Positions 1 through 8,374 of a DNA stretch of 64,000 bases are shown in pieces. Below the pieces are notes generated by a model, which saw nothing but the letters and a program-made list of their open reading frames with translations, searched no databases and was not told the DNA's origin. Source of the DNA: Scalindua sp964437425 (lineage in GTDB: Bacteria; Planctomycetota; Brocadiia; Brocadiales; Scalinduaceae); contig CAYTGO010000008.1 of assembly GCA_964437425.1 (NCBI GenBank), positions 3,671 through 67,670 of the forward strand, written 5' to 3'. A program made the translations under genes and the position numbers. Numbering within the stretch: the stretch's first letter is position 1; each line of letters starts with the position of its first letter.

Positions 1-101
1 TTAGGCAAACAGATAGTTGATGGCACACATCCTGATCTCAAAATAGATTTTTAGATACAGCCTGATCTTGGTAGACGGCACGACTATTTGAAACCTTTGT
101 T

Positions 102-362
102 TTATTTTTTGATTTTTCTCTTAAAATAATAATTACTAAATTGCACTGTTACAAGCTCCCATCCTTGCTTACCAAGTGCATTTAGGGCCGGCTGGTCTTG
201 TTTGACTTGTTGTTTCATTGTTCCTTTTGTCTTTGCATTTACTATCTTATACTCCCATTGTATTTCAGCAACATTCTCTTCTGCACATACGAATACGCTT
301 GAGAACATTAAACCGACCACAAATACGGTTGTAAGCATTAACCGGCAATAATTCTCCTTCAT
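102..362 (-). CDS. Small exported DUF4177-like protein
   Basis: An 86-residue product. The first ~25 residues form a signal peptide (KENY, then a hydrophobic stretch ending near VCAEE). The rest resembles the DUF4177 fold: a WEYKIV strand, a central LNALGKQGWELVTV segment and a final YYFKRK strand. The start is set at the ATG at 362 because AGGAGG lies just upstream on the minus strand; the open frame runs further upstream, but that part lacks a ribosome site and reads like non-coding DNA. The function of DUF4177 is unknown. It is probably periplasmic. The neighbour at 499 is on the same strand but 137 bp away, so an operon is unproven. Confidence 0.7.
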   Translation of the reverse strand: MKENYCRLMLTTVFVVGLMFSSVFVCAEENVAEIQWEYKIVNAKTKGTMKQQVKQDQPALNALGKQGWELVTVQFSNYYFKRKIKK

Positions 363-498
363 TTCAATCCTCCTAATAAGTAAATAGATTTTTAACGCGA
401 AGGCGCAGGGAACGCACCCGCCAAGAAGCACGTCGGGCAGGAAGGAAAGATATTGCAATTGACTAATGACGAATTTGATCTCACCCGCCCATCCGTCA

Positions 499-870
499 TT
501 AAAACTTAAGTAGATATTTGATTATTCCGAATGTGGATATCGCTCCCAGCGTTATCAGGATATACTTGAATCTGTCATCTTTACGATGATGCCTTCTGGA
601 ATTGATAATAAGACCAATGACACTTATGCAAAGCCCGAAGATCAATAGACAGAAAAGGTAATGAATCAGCTTCGGGTCCCATGTTGACCGCACGTTAACG
701 TCTGCAGTCTTGGTGAACATATTCTCCTCTTCCGGTTTTGCCAGGTCGAGAATATACAGAGCAACGATCATTACAAACCAGCCGAAAATACCAAGCCATC
801 TAAGTATCTTAATCAGAAGATCCGGCCCCCTTCGTCTATCTGGTTGCATATTTACACTGACTTCTACCAA
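499..870 (-). CDS. Small integral membrane protein, unknown function
   Basis: A 123-residue protein with three predicted membrane helices: about residues 25-45 (WLGIFGWFVMIVALYIL), 68-90 (LIHYLFCLLIFGLCISVIGL) and 101-121. A basic N-terminus (DRRRG) and a basic loop (NSRRHHRKDD) suggest cytoplasmic ends. The start codon is TTG, chosen because GGGAG lies about 7 bases upstream; an internal ATG seven codons later is the alternative. I do not recognise the family. Confidence 0.55.
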   Translation of the reverse strand: MVEVSVNMQPDRRRGPDLLIKILRWLGIFGWFVMIVALYILDLAKPEEENMFTKTADVNVRSTWDPKLIHYLFCLLIFGLCISVIGLIINSRRHHRKDDRFKYILITLGAISTFGIIKYLLKF

Positions 871-983
871 TTGTATCTCCCTATTATTTGATCAATGTAC
901 CAGCCATTGTTTGTCATTATAAACGAGCAGGGATATTTTGCAATATAAAAGATTGCTCACCGCTCCCCGGACAAAATGCGCCC

Positions 984-1018
984 CCTCCCTGCCCGAACGG
1001 TACGTTCGGGCAGGGAGG
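984..1018. repeat. Perfect 16-bp palindromic hairpin
   Basis: CCTCCCTGCCCGAACG (984-999), a 3-base spacer and the exact reverse complement (1003-1018). No T-tract follows on either strand, so this is not a classical intrinsic terminator. It lies in the 298-bp gap between two divergent genes. It may be a dispersed REP-like palindrome or protein-binding DNA. Nothing else was seen in this gap except the arsR promoter at its right end. Confidence 0.6.
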
Positions 1019-1116
1019 ACAGGAAGACACTGAGAACACAAAGAAAAGAGTAGAAATAAGATACCAGACACAAGAATTGAAATAAGGGAATTTCAAATAC
1101 TCAATTAAATTTTCTA

Positions 1117-1151
1117 TTGACTTCACAATGTATTATCGTATATTTGCGATA
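1117..1151 (+). promoter_or_regulatory. arsR promoter with overlapping ArsR-type operator
   Basis: TTGACT (1117-1122) is followed after 16 bases by TATATT (1139-1144). The -10 box sits inside a dyad, TATCG (1134-1138) and CGATA (1147-1151). An operator over the -10 box is the usual arrangement for autorepression by ArsR proteins. The transcript would start just upstream of the arsR ATG at 1169, so the leader is very short, and no strong ribosome site is visible. Confidence 0.55.
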
Positions 1152-1168
1152 TAGGATATATAAATATT

Positions 1169-1501
1169 ATGGCTATAACAAAAGTCGGTGAATTTAGCTC
1201 AAAAGAGAGGAAGATTGCAATGCTCTGCAAGGCATTAGCCCATCCGGCGCGGATTGCAATCATCAACTTTCTGATTAAAAAGAGAGAGTGTATCTGCGGC
1301 GATGTTGTCAATGAACTCCCCCTGTCTCAATCCACTGTATCGCAACACCTGAAGGAGTTGAAGAACGCGGGATTGATAGTTGGTGACATAGACGGCCCCA
1401 GGGTCTGTTACTGTATTGATCAGCAGACGTGGAACGAGGCTGGCGCACTAATAAATCTATTTTTGTCGCAGAAGTCAAAACAGGCTGTAAAGCCATGCTG
1501 A
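1169..1501 (+). CDS. arsR: ArsR/SmtB-family metalloregulator
   Basis: A 110-residue winged-helix repressor. The recognition helix lies near residues 53-70 (SQSTVSQHLKELKNAGLI). C41 and C43 (ECICGD) lie just before it, as in ArsR proteins that sense arsenite through cysteines; C80, C82 and C110 could complete a thiol site. The acr3 arsenite pump follows on the same strand, so it probably represses itself and acr3 until arsenite or antimonite binds. The inducer is inferred from the neighbour and the cysteines. Confidence 0.88.
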   Translation: MAITKVGEFSSKERKIAMLCKALAHPARIAIINFLIKKRECICGDVVNELPLSQSTVSQHLKELKNAGLIVGDIDGPRVCYCIDQQTWNEAGALINLFLSQKSKQAVKPC

Positions 1502-1507
1502 ATAAAC

Positions 1508-1531
1508 GTTCCCACGCTGGAGCATGGGAAC
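1508..1531. repeat. GTTCCCACGC-type palindrome
   Basis: GTTCCCA and TGGGAAC are separated by 10 bases (CGCTGGAGCA), giving a 7-bp stem. Short palindromes of this kind recur in intergenic DNA of many environmental bacteria. It lies directly after the arsR stop codon and could reduce read-through into acr3. Confidence 0.5.
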
Positions 1532-1550
1532 GAAATGTTACCAACAAACT

Positions 1551-1621
1551 GTAGCGGAATGGCTTTAGCCTTCCATTTATCCGCTTAGACATGACAATGG
1601 AAACCTGAAGGTTTCCGCTAC
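1551..1621. repeat. 71-bp element with 9-bp terminal inverted repeats
   Basis: GTAGCGGAA at 1551-1559 is matched exactly by TTCCGCTAC at 1613-1621. Two more hairpins are nested inside: GGAATGGC...GCCTTCC near the left end and GGAAACCTGAAGGTTTCC near the right end. This nested, fold-back, non-coding design resembles a miniature dispersed palindromic element. It fills most of the arsR-acr3 gap. Confidence 0.5.
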
Positions 1622-1651
1622 GTCCCAATTTAACAACAATTGTAAAACAAA

Positions 1652-2889
1652 ATGACTGAAGTTAAAAAATTATCTTTTTTCGAAAAATACCTGACCCTCT
1701 GGGTAGTGATCTGTATAGGAGCAGGAATCGGTCTGGGAGAAGCGATGCCGGATCTTGCATTTAGACTGGACTCGCTTTCATTATACCGGGTATCCATACC
1801 TATTGCCGTATGCCTGTTCTTTATGATGTACCCAATCATGGTCAAGATAGATTTCGCGGAGGTGTTAAAAGTAGCAAAGACCCCCANNNNNNNNNNNNNN
1901 NNNNNNNNNNNNNNNNNNNNNNNNNNNNNNNNNNNNNNNNNNNNNNNNNNNNNNNNNNNNNNNNNNNNNNNNNNNNNNNNNNNNNNCCAATCATGGTCAA
2001 GATAGATTTCGCGGAGGTGTTAAAAGTAGCAAAGACCCCCAAAGCGGTCGGGCTTACTCTCTTTATCAACTGGGCAATAAAACCGTTTACTATGTTTCTC
2101 ATTGCCTGGTTTTTCCTGGGCTATCTCTTTAAAGATTTTCTGCCGGGAACAGAGATTCTCAAAGACGGCAGTGAAGTAGAATTGTGGAGAAGCTACATCG
2201 CTGGAACAATCCTCCTGGGGATAGCCCCATGTACGGCAATGGTATTGATGTGGGGCTATCTGGCGAAGGGCAATGATGGTCTCACCCTGGTAATGGTAGC
2301 CATCAATTCACTGACTATGCTTGTGCTTTATGCACCTCTTGGCGGTTTTCTGCTAGGTGTGAATGCCATGCCCATACCGTGGCAAACTATACTATTCTCT
2401 GTTGCGGTTTACGTCGCCCTGCCGCTGGTTACCGGATACTTTACGCGTAAGGCGATTATTGGTTGCAAGGGAAAGGAGTGGTTTAATGATAAATTCGTTC
2501 ATTGGCTTACTCCGGTCAGCATAATAGCACTCTTAACAACATTGGTACTTCTCTTCTCTTTTAAGGGCCAGATTATTGTTAATAATCCACTAACAATACT
2601 ATGGATCTCAATTCCACTGTTCCTCCAGACAATATTCATTTTCAGTCTAGGTTACTTCCTTCTGGCAAGGCTATTAAAGCTCTCTTATCAGGACGCTGCT
2701 CCGTCGGCTTTGATTGGCGCTTCAAACCATTTTGAAGTGGCAATTGCAACATCAGCAATGCTGTTTGGGCTCTCATCCGGCGCCTCGCTGGCTACAGTAG
2801 TTGGAGTCTTGATTGAAGTTCCCTTAATGCTTATGCTTGTCTCTATCTGCAAAAGAACACCCTATCTATTTAAAGAATCTACACAATAA
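1652..2889 (+). CDS. acr3: ACR3-family arsenite efflux permease (contains a false assembly gap)
   Basis: Inner-membrane arsenite exporter with about ten helices. Family features visible are LTLWVVICIGAGIGLGE at the N-terminus, GTILLGIAPCTAMVLMWGYL with the conserved cysteine, and SNHFEVAIATSAMLFGL near the C-terminus. A 100-N run at 1887-1986 and a duplicated 55-base flank split the frame: codons before and after are in different frames, but removing 155 bases (one duplicate plus the N run) joins them into a normal-length product of about 360 residues. The gene is therefore intact. It lies downstream of arsR and is probably co-regulated with it. Confidence 0.9.
1832..2041. other. Assembly gap with 55-bp duplicated flanks
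   Basis: N bases occupy 1887-1986 (exactly 100). Bases 1832-1886 are repeated exactly at 1987-2041. The real sequence should contain this segment once. Confidence 0.95.
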
Positions 2890-3039
2890 CTACAAAAATG
2901 CAGGAAATCCAACAGGAGTAAAAGGTACATTTCAGAGGTTTCGAGAGCTAATTTATATATAGACTTTAAATTTATAGTGTAGTACTATAAGTGCAGAGTG
3001 TGTGTCCTTATAAATTAATTGCGCAAATAGGAGATTGAG

Positions 3040-3879
3040 ATGTTTAAAACGATACTTGTACCGATTGATTCTTCAGACACGAGTCTGGTTGCCGTTGACT
3101 ACGCAATTGATCTATCGAAATCTTTCGACTCAGAGATAGTAGGTATCTCAATAATTGATATAAAAAAATTAGCCGGGCCATTCATGAGAGACCTGGGAAC
3201 AAGCATTGGTGGCATGGTACCTTATGCCGATTTCCAACAGAATGTACGACAGTTCCTGGAAGATACTGCCAAAGCTGCCCTGGATGAATTAGAAGGAAAA
3301 TGCAGTTCTGCCGGAATTTCTTTTACACGTACAACAAAGGAAGGTGTAGTTGGCAAGGAAATAGTCGAATCTGCAAAAAGGTGCGATATGATTTCTATGG
3401 GAATGGCAGGTGAACATGCATTCTGGCGTGATGCTTTTCTGGGTTCAAACCTGGAATCTGTCGTCAGGCAGACACACAAACCTGTATTGGTAACCCCGGA
3501 AAAATATAAGAAGATTACGAAAATACTGGTTGCGTACGATGCCAGCTCTTTTTCTACAAAGGCCTTGGCTGCCGGTGCAGATATTGCAGAGCAGATGAAA
3601 CTTCCCCTTACTGTAGTTACCGTATCTGATGACAAGAAGGCGGGTGAAGATATTCTCTCTCAAGCAGATGACAATCTGAAGGATTACAAAATTACGTATG
3701 ACAAGGTCCTTAAAGGTGGAGAAACCGTGAGTGCAATTCTGGAGCTCTGCAATGAAGGTTCTTATGACTTGCTCGCAATGGGTGCCTACGGTCACTCGAA
3801 AATAAGGGAATTAATCCTTGGAAATACAACGGTGCAGATAATGAGAAAAGTAGACTGCGCAGTGTTACTATGCAGATAA
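3040..3879 (+). CDS. Tandem-domain universal stress protein
   Basis: A 279-residue cytoplasmic protein with two UspA domains (about 1-150 and 155-279), each starting with the typical strand (FKTILVPIDSS; ITKILVAYDAS). The second domain has the ATP-binding pattern G-x2-G-x9-G-N/S (GAYGHSKIRELILGNT). The first has a degenerate version (GMAGEHAFWRDAFLGSN). AGGAG precedes the ATG. It is first of three consecutive Usp genes on this strand, which suggests a local expansion for stress or starvation survival. Confidence 0.9.
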   Translation: MFKTILVPIDSSDTSLVAVDYAIDLSKSFDSEIVGISIIDIKKLAGPFMRDLGTSIGGMVPYADFQQNVRQFLEDTAKAALDELEGKCSSAGISFTRTTKEGVVGKEIVESAKRCDMISMGMAGEHAFWRDAFLGSNLESVVRQTHKPVLVTPEKYKKITKILVAYDASSFSTKALAAGADIAEQMKLPLTVVTVSDDKKAGEDILSQADDNLKDYKITYDKVLKGGETVSAILELCNEGSYDLLAMGAYGHSKIRELILGNTTVQIMRKVDCAVLLCR

Positions 3880-3921
3880 GATAGTTAGTTGCGTTCGCAA
3901 TTGAAAGGAACAAGGTTCAAA

Positions 3922-4380
3922 ATGATATCCTTAAATAAAATATTATGCCCTATTGATCATTCAGATTGCTCAAAAGAGGCGCTGAAATATGCTGTTACAT
4001 TTGCGATGAAAGACGAAGCAAAATTGTTACTGCTGCATGTAATCGATATACGTTCTTTTAACGAGGGGCTGGATGCAATGTCGACACAGATTCCGAATGA
4101 AGAGACAATTGAGCAGTTAAGAGTAAAGCTTCTTGATTGTATACCGGAGGAAATCAGGGACGACATGGATGTAGAGGCCATCGTAACACAGGGTATCCCT
4201 TTCGCAGAGATCATAAGCACTGCAAAGGAGAAAGAGATTGATATGATAGTAATCGGTTCGCATGGAAGAACCGGTATTTCACATATGATGCTGGGCAGTG
4301 TGTCTGAGAAAGTTGTAAGAAAGGCTCCCTGTCCCGTACTAATAGTCAGGCAGTCGGATCACGAATTTGTCATGCCTTAA
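3922..4380 (+). CDS. Universal stress protein (single domain)
   Basis: A 152-residue UspA protein. It begins ISLNKILCPIDHS and carries a complete nucleotide-binding motif near the C-terminus (GSHGRTGISHMMLGSVS), so it is probably an ATP-binding Usp. The open frame extends to a TTG at 3889, but the ATG at 3922 is preceded by AAGG at good spacing and matches the family start. Confidence 0.9.
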   Translation: MISLNKILCPIDHSDCSKEALKYAVTFAMKDEAKLLLLHVIDIRSFNEGLDAMSTQIPNEETIEQLRVKLLDCIPEEIRDDMDVEAIVTQGIPFAEIISTAKEKEIDMIVIGSHGRTGISHMMLGSVSEKVVRKAPCPVLIVRQSDHEFVMP

Positions 4381-4516
4381 GTACTTTGCTTGAACTGGAA
4401 ACTCCGTTATACAACATAATCTCACATGATAAACCAGTGCGAGTGCACTTATCGCTTAGAGGGACGTATACTCCCTACGATTCTATTCAACGTGTTATGT
4501 AAGAAGGAGAATTCAG

Positions 4517-4972
4517 ATGATAAAATTAAAAGAAATACTATGTCCTTTTGATTTTTCAGAAAACGCTCGGGAAGCATTAAAATATGCAATTCATTTGATG
4601 TTAAAAGACGATGATGCCTCCCTGTATCTGGTTCACGTAGTGGATAGCAGAGTTTTTGATTATGGTGGCCCTATTTATGAACAAGAACTGTCTGTATCGA
4701 TGACAGTACTCGACCAATCCACCAGAGAACAATTGGAGAAGAAGTTATTAACTGAGATTCCGGAAGAGATTCAAAACAGAGTAGAGACAATTATTTTGTT
4801 CGGAGTACCATTTCTTGAGATTATAATAACCGCAAAGGACAAGAATATAGATTTAATAGTGATTGGTACACATGGAAGGACAGGTATAGCACATATGCTG
4901 ATTGGCAGTGTTGCCGAGAAGGTAGTAAGAAAAGCTCCATGCCCGGTCTTATCTGTTAAAAGCAAAAAGTAA
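4517..4972 (+). CDS. Universal stress protein (single domain)
   Basis: A 151-residue UspA protein closely similar to the preceding gene (IKLKEILCPFDFS at the start, GTHGRTGIAHMLIGSVA near the end), so the two are probably tandem duplicates. AAGGAGA lies upstream of the ATG. A 136-bp gap separates it from the previous Usp gene and may carry its own promoter. The HAD gene follows after 18 bp, suggesting co-transcription. Confidence 0.9.
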   Translation: MIKLKEILCPFDFSENAREALKYAIHLMLKDDDASLYLVHVVDSRVFDYGGPIYEQELSVSMTVLDQSTREQLEKKLLTEIPEEIQNRVETIILFGVPFLEIIITAKDKNIDLIVIGTHGRTGIAHMLIGSVAEKVVRKAPCPVLSVKSKK

Positions 4973-4990
4973 ATTACATAGGAGACAATT

Positions 4991-5350
4991 ATGAAAAAGA
5001 AGCCTTCCTTAGTTGTTGATTTTGACGGTGTTATTTGTGAACATCGTTTTCCTGATGTAGGAGATCCGACTGAAGGTGTGCAGGAAGCATTAGAGACGCT
5101 GCAAAAAGCCGGTTACCGTATTGTTATCCATTCCTGTAGGACTTCATTTAAGTTTAAAAATTTACTCATTGGTGATCAGTTCGACAGAATAAAAGAATAT
5201 ATGAAATACTATAAACTGCCTTTCGATGATGTCTGGGTACCTGACAAACCGATTGGGGTTGCCTATATTGATGATAAGGCTATGAATTTCAAAAACAATT
5301 GGGGTGAAATAACCGAAAATCTAATTTCAAAATCCAGGAAATTTAAATAA
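4991..5350 (+). CDS. Small HAD-superfamily phosphatase-like protein
   Basis: A 119-residue single-domain HAD protein without a cap. Motif I is VVDFDGVI, with the nucleophilic Asp and the Asp two residues later; motif II is IHSCRT; motif III/IV is the Lys of PDKPIG followed by AYIDDKA. The substrate is unknown. Its small size resembles PNKP-phosphatase-like or phage-type HAD proteins. AGGAG precedes the ATG, and it follows the Usp gene by 18 bp. Confidence 0.75.
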   Translation: MKKKPSLVVDFDGVICEHRFPDVGDPTEGVQEALETLQKAGYRIVIHSCRTSFKFKNLLIGDQFDRIKEYMKYYKLPFDDVWVPDKPIGVAYIDDKAMNFKNNWGEITENLISKSRKFK

Positions 5351-5371
5351 TAAACTGTATGATATTAAACC

Positions 5372-7231
5372 ATGATTTCAGTTCAAGACGTAAGCAAGCA
5401 CTATCTCGAACAAGTTATATTTGACAACATCTCTTTTAACCTGAACCCACGTGAACGCACCGCCCTGGTTGGCAGAAATGGACACGGAAAGACCACTCTA
5501 TTCCGAATGCTGACAGGACAGGAGCAGTGTGATAAAGGAACCATTGCCGTTCCGAAGAACTATCGCATAGGATATTTGAGCCAGCACATTAGTTTTACAA
5601 AACCAACTGTTCTGGAAGAAGGATGCTGCAGTCTGCCCGCCGATCAGGAGGGTGATGATTGGAGAGTCAAGAGTGTGCTTTCCGGCCTTGGTTTCTCTGA
5701 GGATGATTTTGATCGTGATCCATCTGAATTTTCCGGTGGTTACCAAATCAGATTGAATCTTGCAAAGGTTTTAGTTTCAGACCCTAATCTCCTTCTACTT
5801 GACGAACCGACAAATTTTCTGGATATTGTCTCCATTCGCTGGTTGACCGGTTTCCTGATTAACTGGAAAAATGAGGTTGTCATCATAAGCCATGACAGGG
5901 GATTTACGGACAGTGTTGCTACACACACATTGGGTATTCATCGACACAAAATTGTAAAGATCAAGGGAACCACTCAGGAATATTATGACAGGATATTAAA
6001 GTCAGAGGTAATCCATGAAAAACAGCGTCTCAATGAAGACAAAAAACGTAAGCAGGCAGAAAGTTTCATAAACAGTTTCAGGGCAAAAGCAAGCCATGCC
6101 AGCCTGGTACAGTCACGCGTCAAAGCTCTTGAAAAGCAGGAAGTACTGAAAAAACTTGAAAAAATATCTACACTATCATTTTCATTTAATGCCGCCCCAT
6201 TCCCTGCTAAATCCATAATGGAGGCGCAGGGCCTGACTTTTTCGTATAATGGTAACGATTCACCTCTCATAGACCATATTAACTTTAATGTCGAAAGTAA
6301 TGATAAGATATGCATAATCGGAAAGAATGGTAAAGGCAAGACAACGTTGTTGAAATTACTGGCCGGCATATTACCTCCCAGTGAAGGAAAAGTCAGAAAC
6401 CATCCACAGACTAAGATTGGTTACTATGAACAGGCAAATACTGCGACCCTGAACAACCAACTGACAGTTGAAGAAGAGATTGCATCAACCGTCTCAGGTA
6501 TTGAGAGAGGAAGAGTCAGAAGTATCTGCGGTGCAATGATGTTTTCAGGAGATAGTGCTCTTAAAAAAATAAAAATATTGTCAGGAGGAGAAAAGTGCAG
6601 AACACTACTTGGAAAGCTGCTCGTTCTGCCAACTAATATCCTCTTGCTTGACGAACCAACTCACCACCTTGACATGCAATCATGTGAAGCCATGATGGAT
6701 GCCATTGATAACTTTAGTGGTGCAGTACTCATGGTCACCCACAACGAACACATCCTCCACAGGGTTGCGAATAAGCTGATAGTATTCCACCATGATAGAA
6801 TATTCTTCTTCCACGGAACATATTCTCAATTTCTTGAACAAATCGGATGGGACGATCAGGACAGTATCAAACCAACGAAAAAGTCATCTAAGCAGGAGGA
6901 CACAAAAGGTCTGAGTAAGAAAGAGCAAAGAAAAGTTCGTGCTGAGTTTAATGCAAGGCGCTCAAAGGTATTGGCCCCTATTGAAAAGAAAATCAAAGGA
7001 ATAGAAAAGGATATCGAGAAAGCGGAGCAGCAACTTCAAATAGACACGGAGGCCTTGATTCAAGCGTCACACGACCAGGATGGAACCGCAATATCAAGAC
7101 TATCAAAATCAAGTAAACAGACACAAAACCACATTGACACCCTCTACAAAGATCTTGAGGATACAAGTGAAAAATACGATCAGGGCAAAATAGAATTTGA
7201 AGAAGAAGCACAACAAAAAGCACTCACGTAA
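5372..7231 (+). CDS. ABC-F family ATPase (ribosome-associated type)
   Basis: A 619-residue protein with two nucleotide-binding domains and no membrane helices, as in the ABC-F group that acts on ribosomes. NBD1 has GRNGHGKTT, FSGGYQIRLNLAK and LLLLDEPTNFLD. NBD2 has GKNGKGKTTLLKLL, LSGGEKCRTLLGK and ILLLDEPTHHLD. A linker of about 80 residues rich in K/R/E (near 205-285) separates them, and a charged coiled coil occupies about 530-619, as in Uup/YheS proteins. No clear ribosome site precedes the ATG. The exact subgroup cannot be set by eye. Confidence 0.88.
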   Translation: MISVQDVSKHYLEQVIFDNISFNLNPRERTALVGRNGHGKTTLFRMLTGQEQCDKGTIAVPKNYRIGYLSQHISFTKPTVLEEGCCSLPADQEGDDWRVKSVLSGLGFSEDDFDRDPSEFSGGYQIRLNLAKVLVSDPNLLLLDEPTNFLDIVSIRWLTGFLINWKNEVVIISHDRGFTDSVATHTLGIHRHKIVKIKGTTQEYYDRILKSEVIHEKQRLNEDKKRKQAESFINSFRAKASHASLVQSRVKALEKQEVLKKLEKISTLSFSFNAAPFPAKSIMEAQGLTFSYNGNDSPLIDHINFNVESNDKICIIGKNGKGKTTLLKLLAGILPPSEGKVRNHPQTKIGYYEQANTATLNNQLTVEEEIASTVSGIERGRVRSICGAMMFSGDSALKKIKILSGGEKCRTLLGKLLVLPTNILLLDEPTHHLDMQSCEAMMDAIDNFSGAVLMVTHNEHILHRVANKLIVFHHDRIFFFHGTYSQFLEQIGWDDQDSIKPTKKSSKQEDTKGLSKKEQRKVRAEFNARRSKVLAPIEKKIKGIEKDIEKAEQQLQIDTEALIQASHDQDGTAISRLSKSSKQTQNHIDTLYKDLEDTSEKYDQGKIEFEEEAQQKALT

Positions 7232-7329
7232 ATATCCACTTGAAAAAGAATTTATGCATTGCCAGTTATAATGTCAATTCACATATTACAAATGATAAGA
7301 TTAAACTTCAATCAGATACCTATAGCACC

Positions 7330-7358
7330 TTGACATTGTTATAACAGTTTGTTACTTT
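7330..7358 (+). promoter_or_regulatory. Sigma-70-like promoter before the FmdB-type gene
   Basis: TTGACA (7330-7335), a 17-base spacer and TACTTT (7353-7358), about 24 bases before the next ATG, with AGGAGAG between. Confidence 0.45.
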
Positions 7359-7382
7359 AACTCTTTTATAGGAGAGAGATAA

Positions 7383-7604
7383 ATGCCTTTATATGAATAT
7401 AAATGCAAAAAGTGTGATAAAATTTCTGAGATACTTCAAAGGAATGATGAGAAACCAGTTTGCCCTGAATGTGGTGGTAAATCGTTAGAAAAACAGTTCT
7501 CTGTTTTTGCAAGCGGTTCAGTATCTGAATCCTCAGGTGGAGGAGGCATGCCCCCATCATCACCAGGTTCGTGCAGCGGTACAGGCTGTTGTGGAATGCA
7601 GTAA
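7383..7604 (+). CDS. FmdB/CxxC_CxxC_SSSS-family zinc ribbon protein
   Basis: A 73-residue protein with the family start MPLYEYKCKKCDK, a second CxxC (CPECGG) that completes a four-cysteine zinc ribbon, a KQFSVFASGS segment and a Gly/Ser/Pro/Cys-rich tail ending CSGTGCCGMQ. Members are common small regulatory-type proteins of uncertain function. A strong AGGAGAG site precedes the ATG. Confidence 0.85.
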   Translation: MPLYEYKCKKCDKISEILQRNDEKPVCPECGGKSLEKQFSVFASGSVSESSGGGGMPPSSPGSCSGTGCCGMQ

Positions 7605-7666
7605 CACTATTTTAACCTTGACCCTGATTTATGCGGAAATTTAAATCTAAATGAAAGGAGACAAAT

Positions 7667-8020
7667 ATGGCTGTTAAGAAAAAACCTGCAAAAAAAGTGT
7701 ACACCTGTAAGACGTGTGGAAAAGTCGCTCCAAAGAGAGGTCACTTATGTAAACCGGCCCCAATGGAGAAAACACTTGTCTGTGAATATTGCGGAGTAGT
7801 AGAAACCGACACGAGACATGTCTGTGTACCAAAAGTTCTTAAATTCAAATACTATTGTGGAGGTTGTGGTAGGGTTGCGGTAAGCAGAAACAGCTTATGT
7901 TCACCAAAAGCGATACCAAAGGCTAAGGCAAAAGCCAAGACCAAAGCAAAGCCAAAAGCGAAGACGAAAGCAAAAGCAAAAACCACCACCAGGAAAACGA
8001 CGGCAAGAAAGAAGAAGTAA
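7667..8020 (+). CDS. Triple zinc-knuckle protein with lysine/alanine-rich tail
   Basis: A 117-residue protein. Three similar modules of the form CxxC-x8/9-(H/L)xC occur: CKTCGKVAPKRGHLC, CEYCGVVETDTRHVC and CGGCGRVAVSRNSLC, at about residues 13-27, 39-53 and 64-78. The last ~35 residues are a low-complexity run of AK/TK/PK repeats ending in TARKKK, like bacterial histone-H1-like tails. AAGGAGA precedes the ATG. It is probably a nucleic-acid-binding protein; this is inferred from composition only. A hairpin ends the unit. Confidence 0.7.
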   Translation: MAVKKKPAKKVYTCKTCGKVAPKRGHLCKPAPMEKTLVCEYCGVVETDTRHVCVPKVLKFKYYCGGCGRVAVSRNSLCSPKAIPKAKAKAKTKAKPKAKTKAKAKTTTRKTTARKKK

Positions 8021-8042
8021 CAGTCATAATTAATGACTATAA

Positions 8043-8079
8043 AACTATGAAAACAGACACTCTGTCTGTTTTCATAGTT
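8043..8079. terminator. Strong hairpin, probable transcription terminator
   Basis: A 16-bp perfect stem (8043-8058 with 8064-8079) around a 5-base loop, 22 bases after the stop codon. The right arm includes TTTT, and the tail is only moderately T-rich. Confidence 0.6.
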
Positions 8080-8374
8080 CGTACTTCGGCTGCATTCAAA
8101 TCAAGCAAACCCCTGCCTTGAGTGTAAAAATCACTAAATAATTTCCAGTGGTAAACGTATTTGATCTTCTCCGTCTTCATTTCCTTTTACCCTACGGAGA
8201 TCTTGCGAAGTTCTCAGTCTGTTATTCTCCCCCACCCCCTCCTCTATACTGAGATAAATAGACCTGGATTTCCACAACAAATAACATAAAATATATCCAT
8301 CTGTTGTTGCAGATATTTTTCGCAGAAAATATTAAAAACTACTAAATTTAAACGAAAGTGAGACTGTGAGTTAA
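8080..8374. other. Intergenic stretch with no recognised element
   Basis: Together with the hairpin this makes a 354-bp gap between coding regions. I see no gene, RNA or clear promoter here. Confidence 0.5.

Noticed and set aside
888..1126. Short opposed frames over the 984-1018 palindrome
   Set aside because: Their translations arise from the palindrome itself (GQGG and CPPCP runs) and lack ribosome sites.
1887..1986. Frameshift or pseudogene in acr3
   Set aside because: The frame change is fully explained by the duplicated 55 bases plus 100 N.
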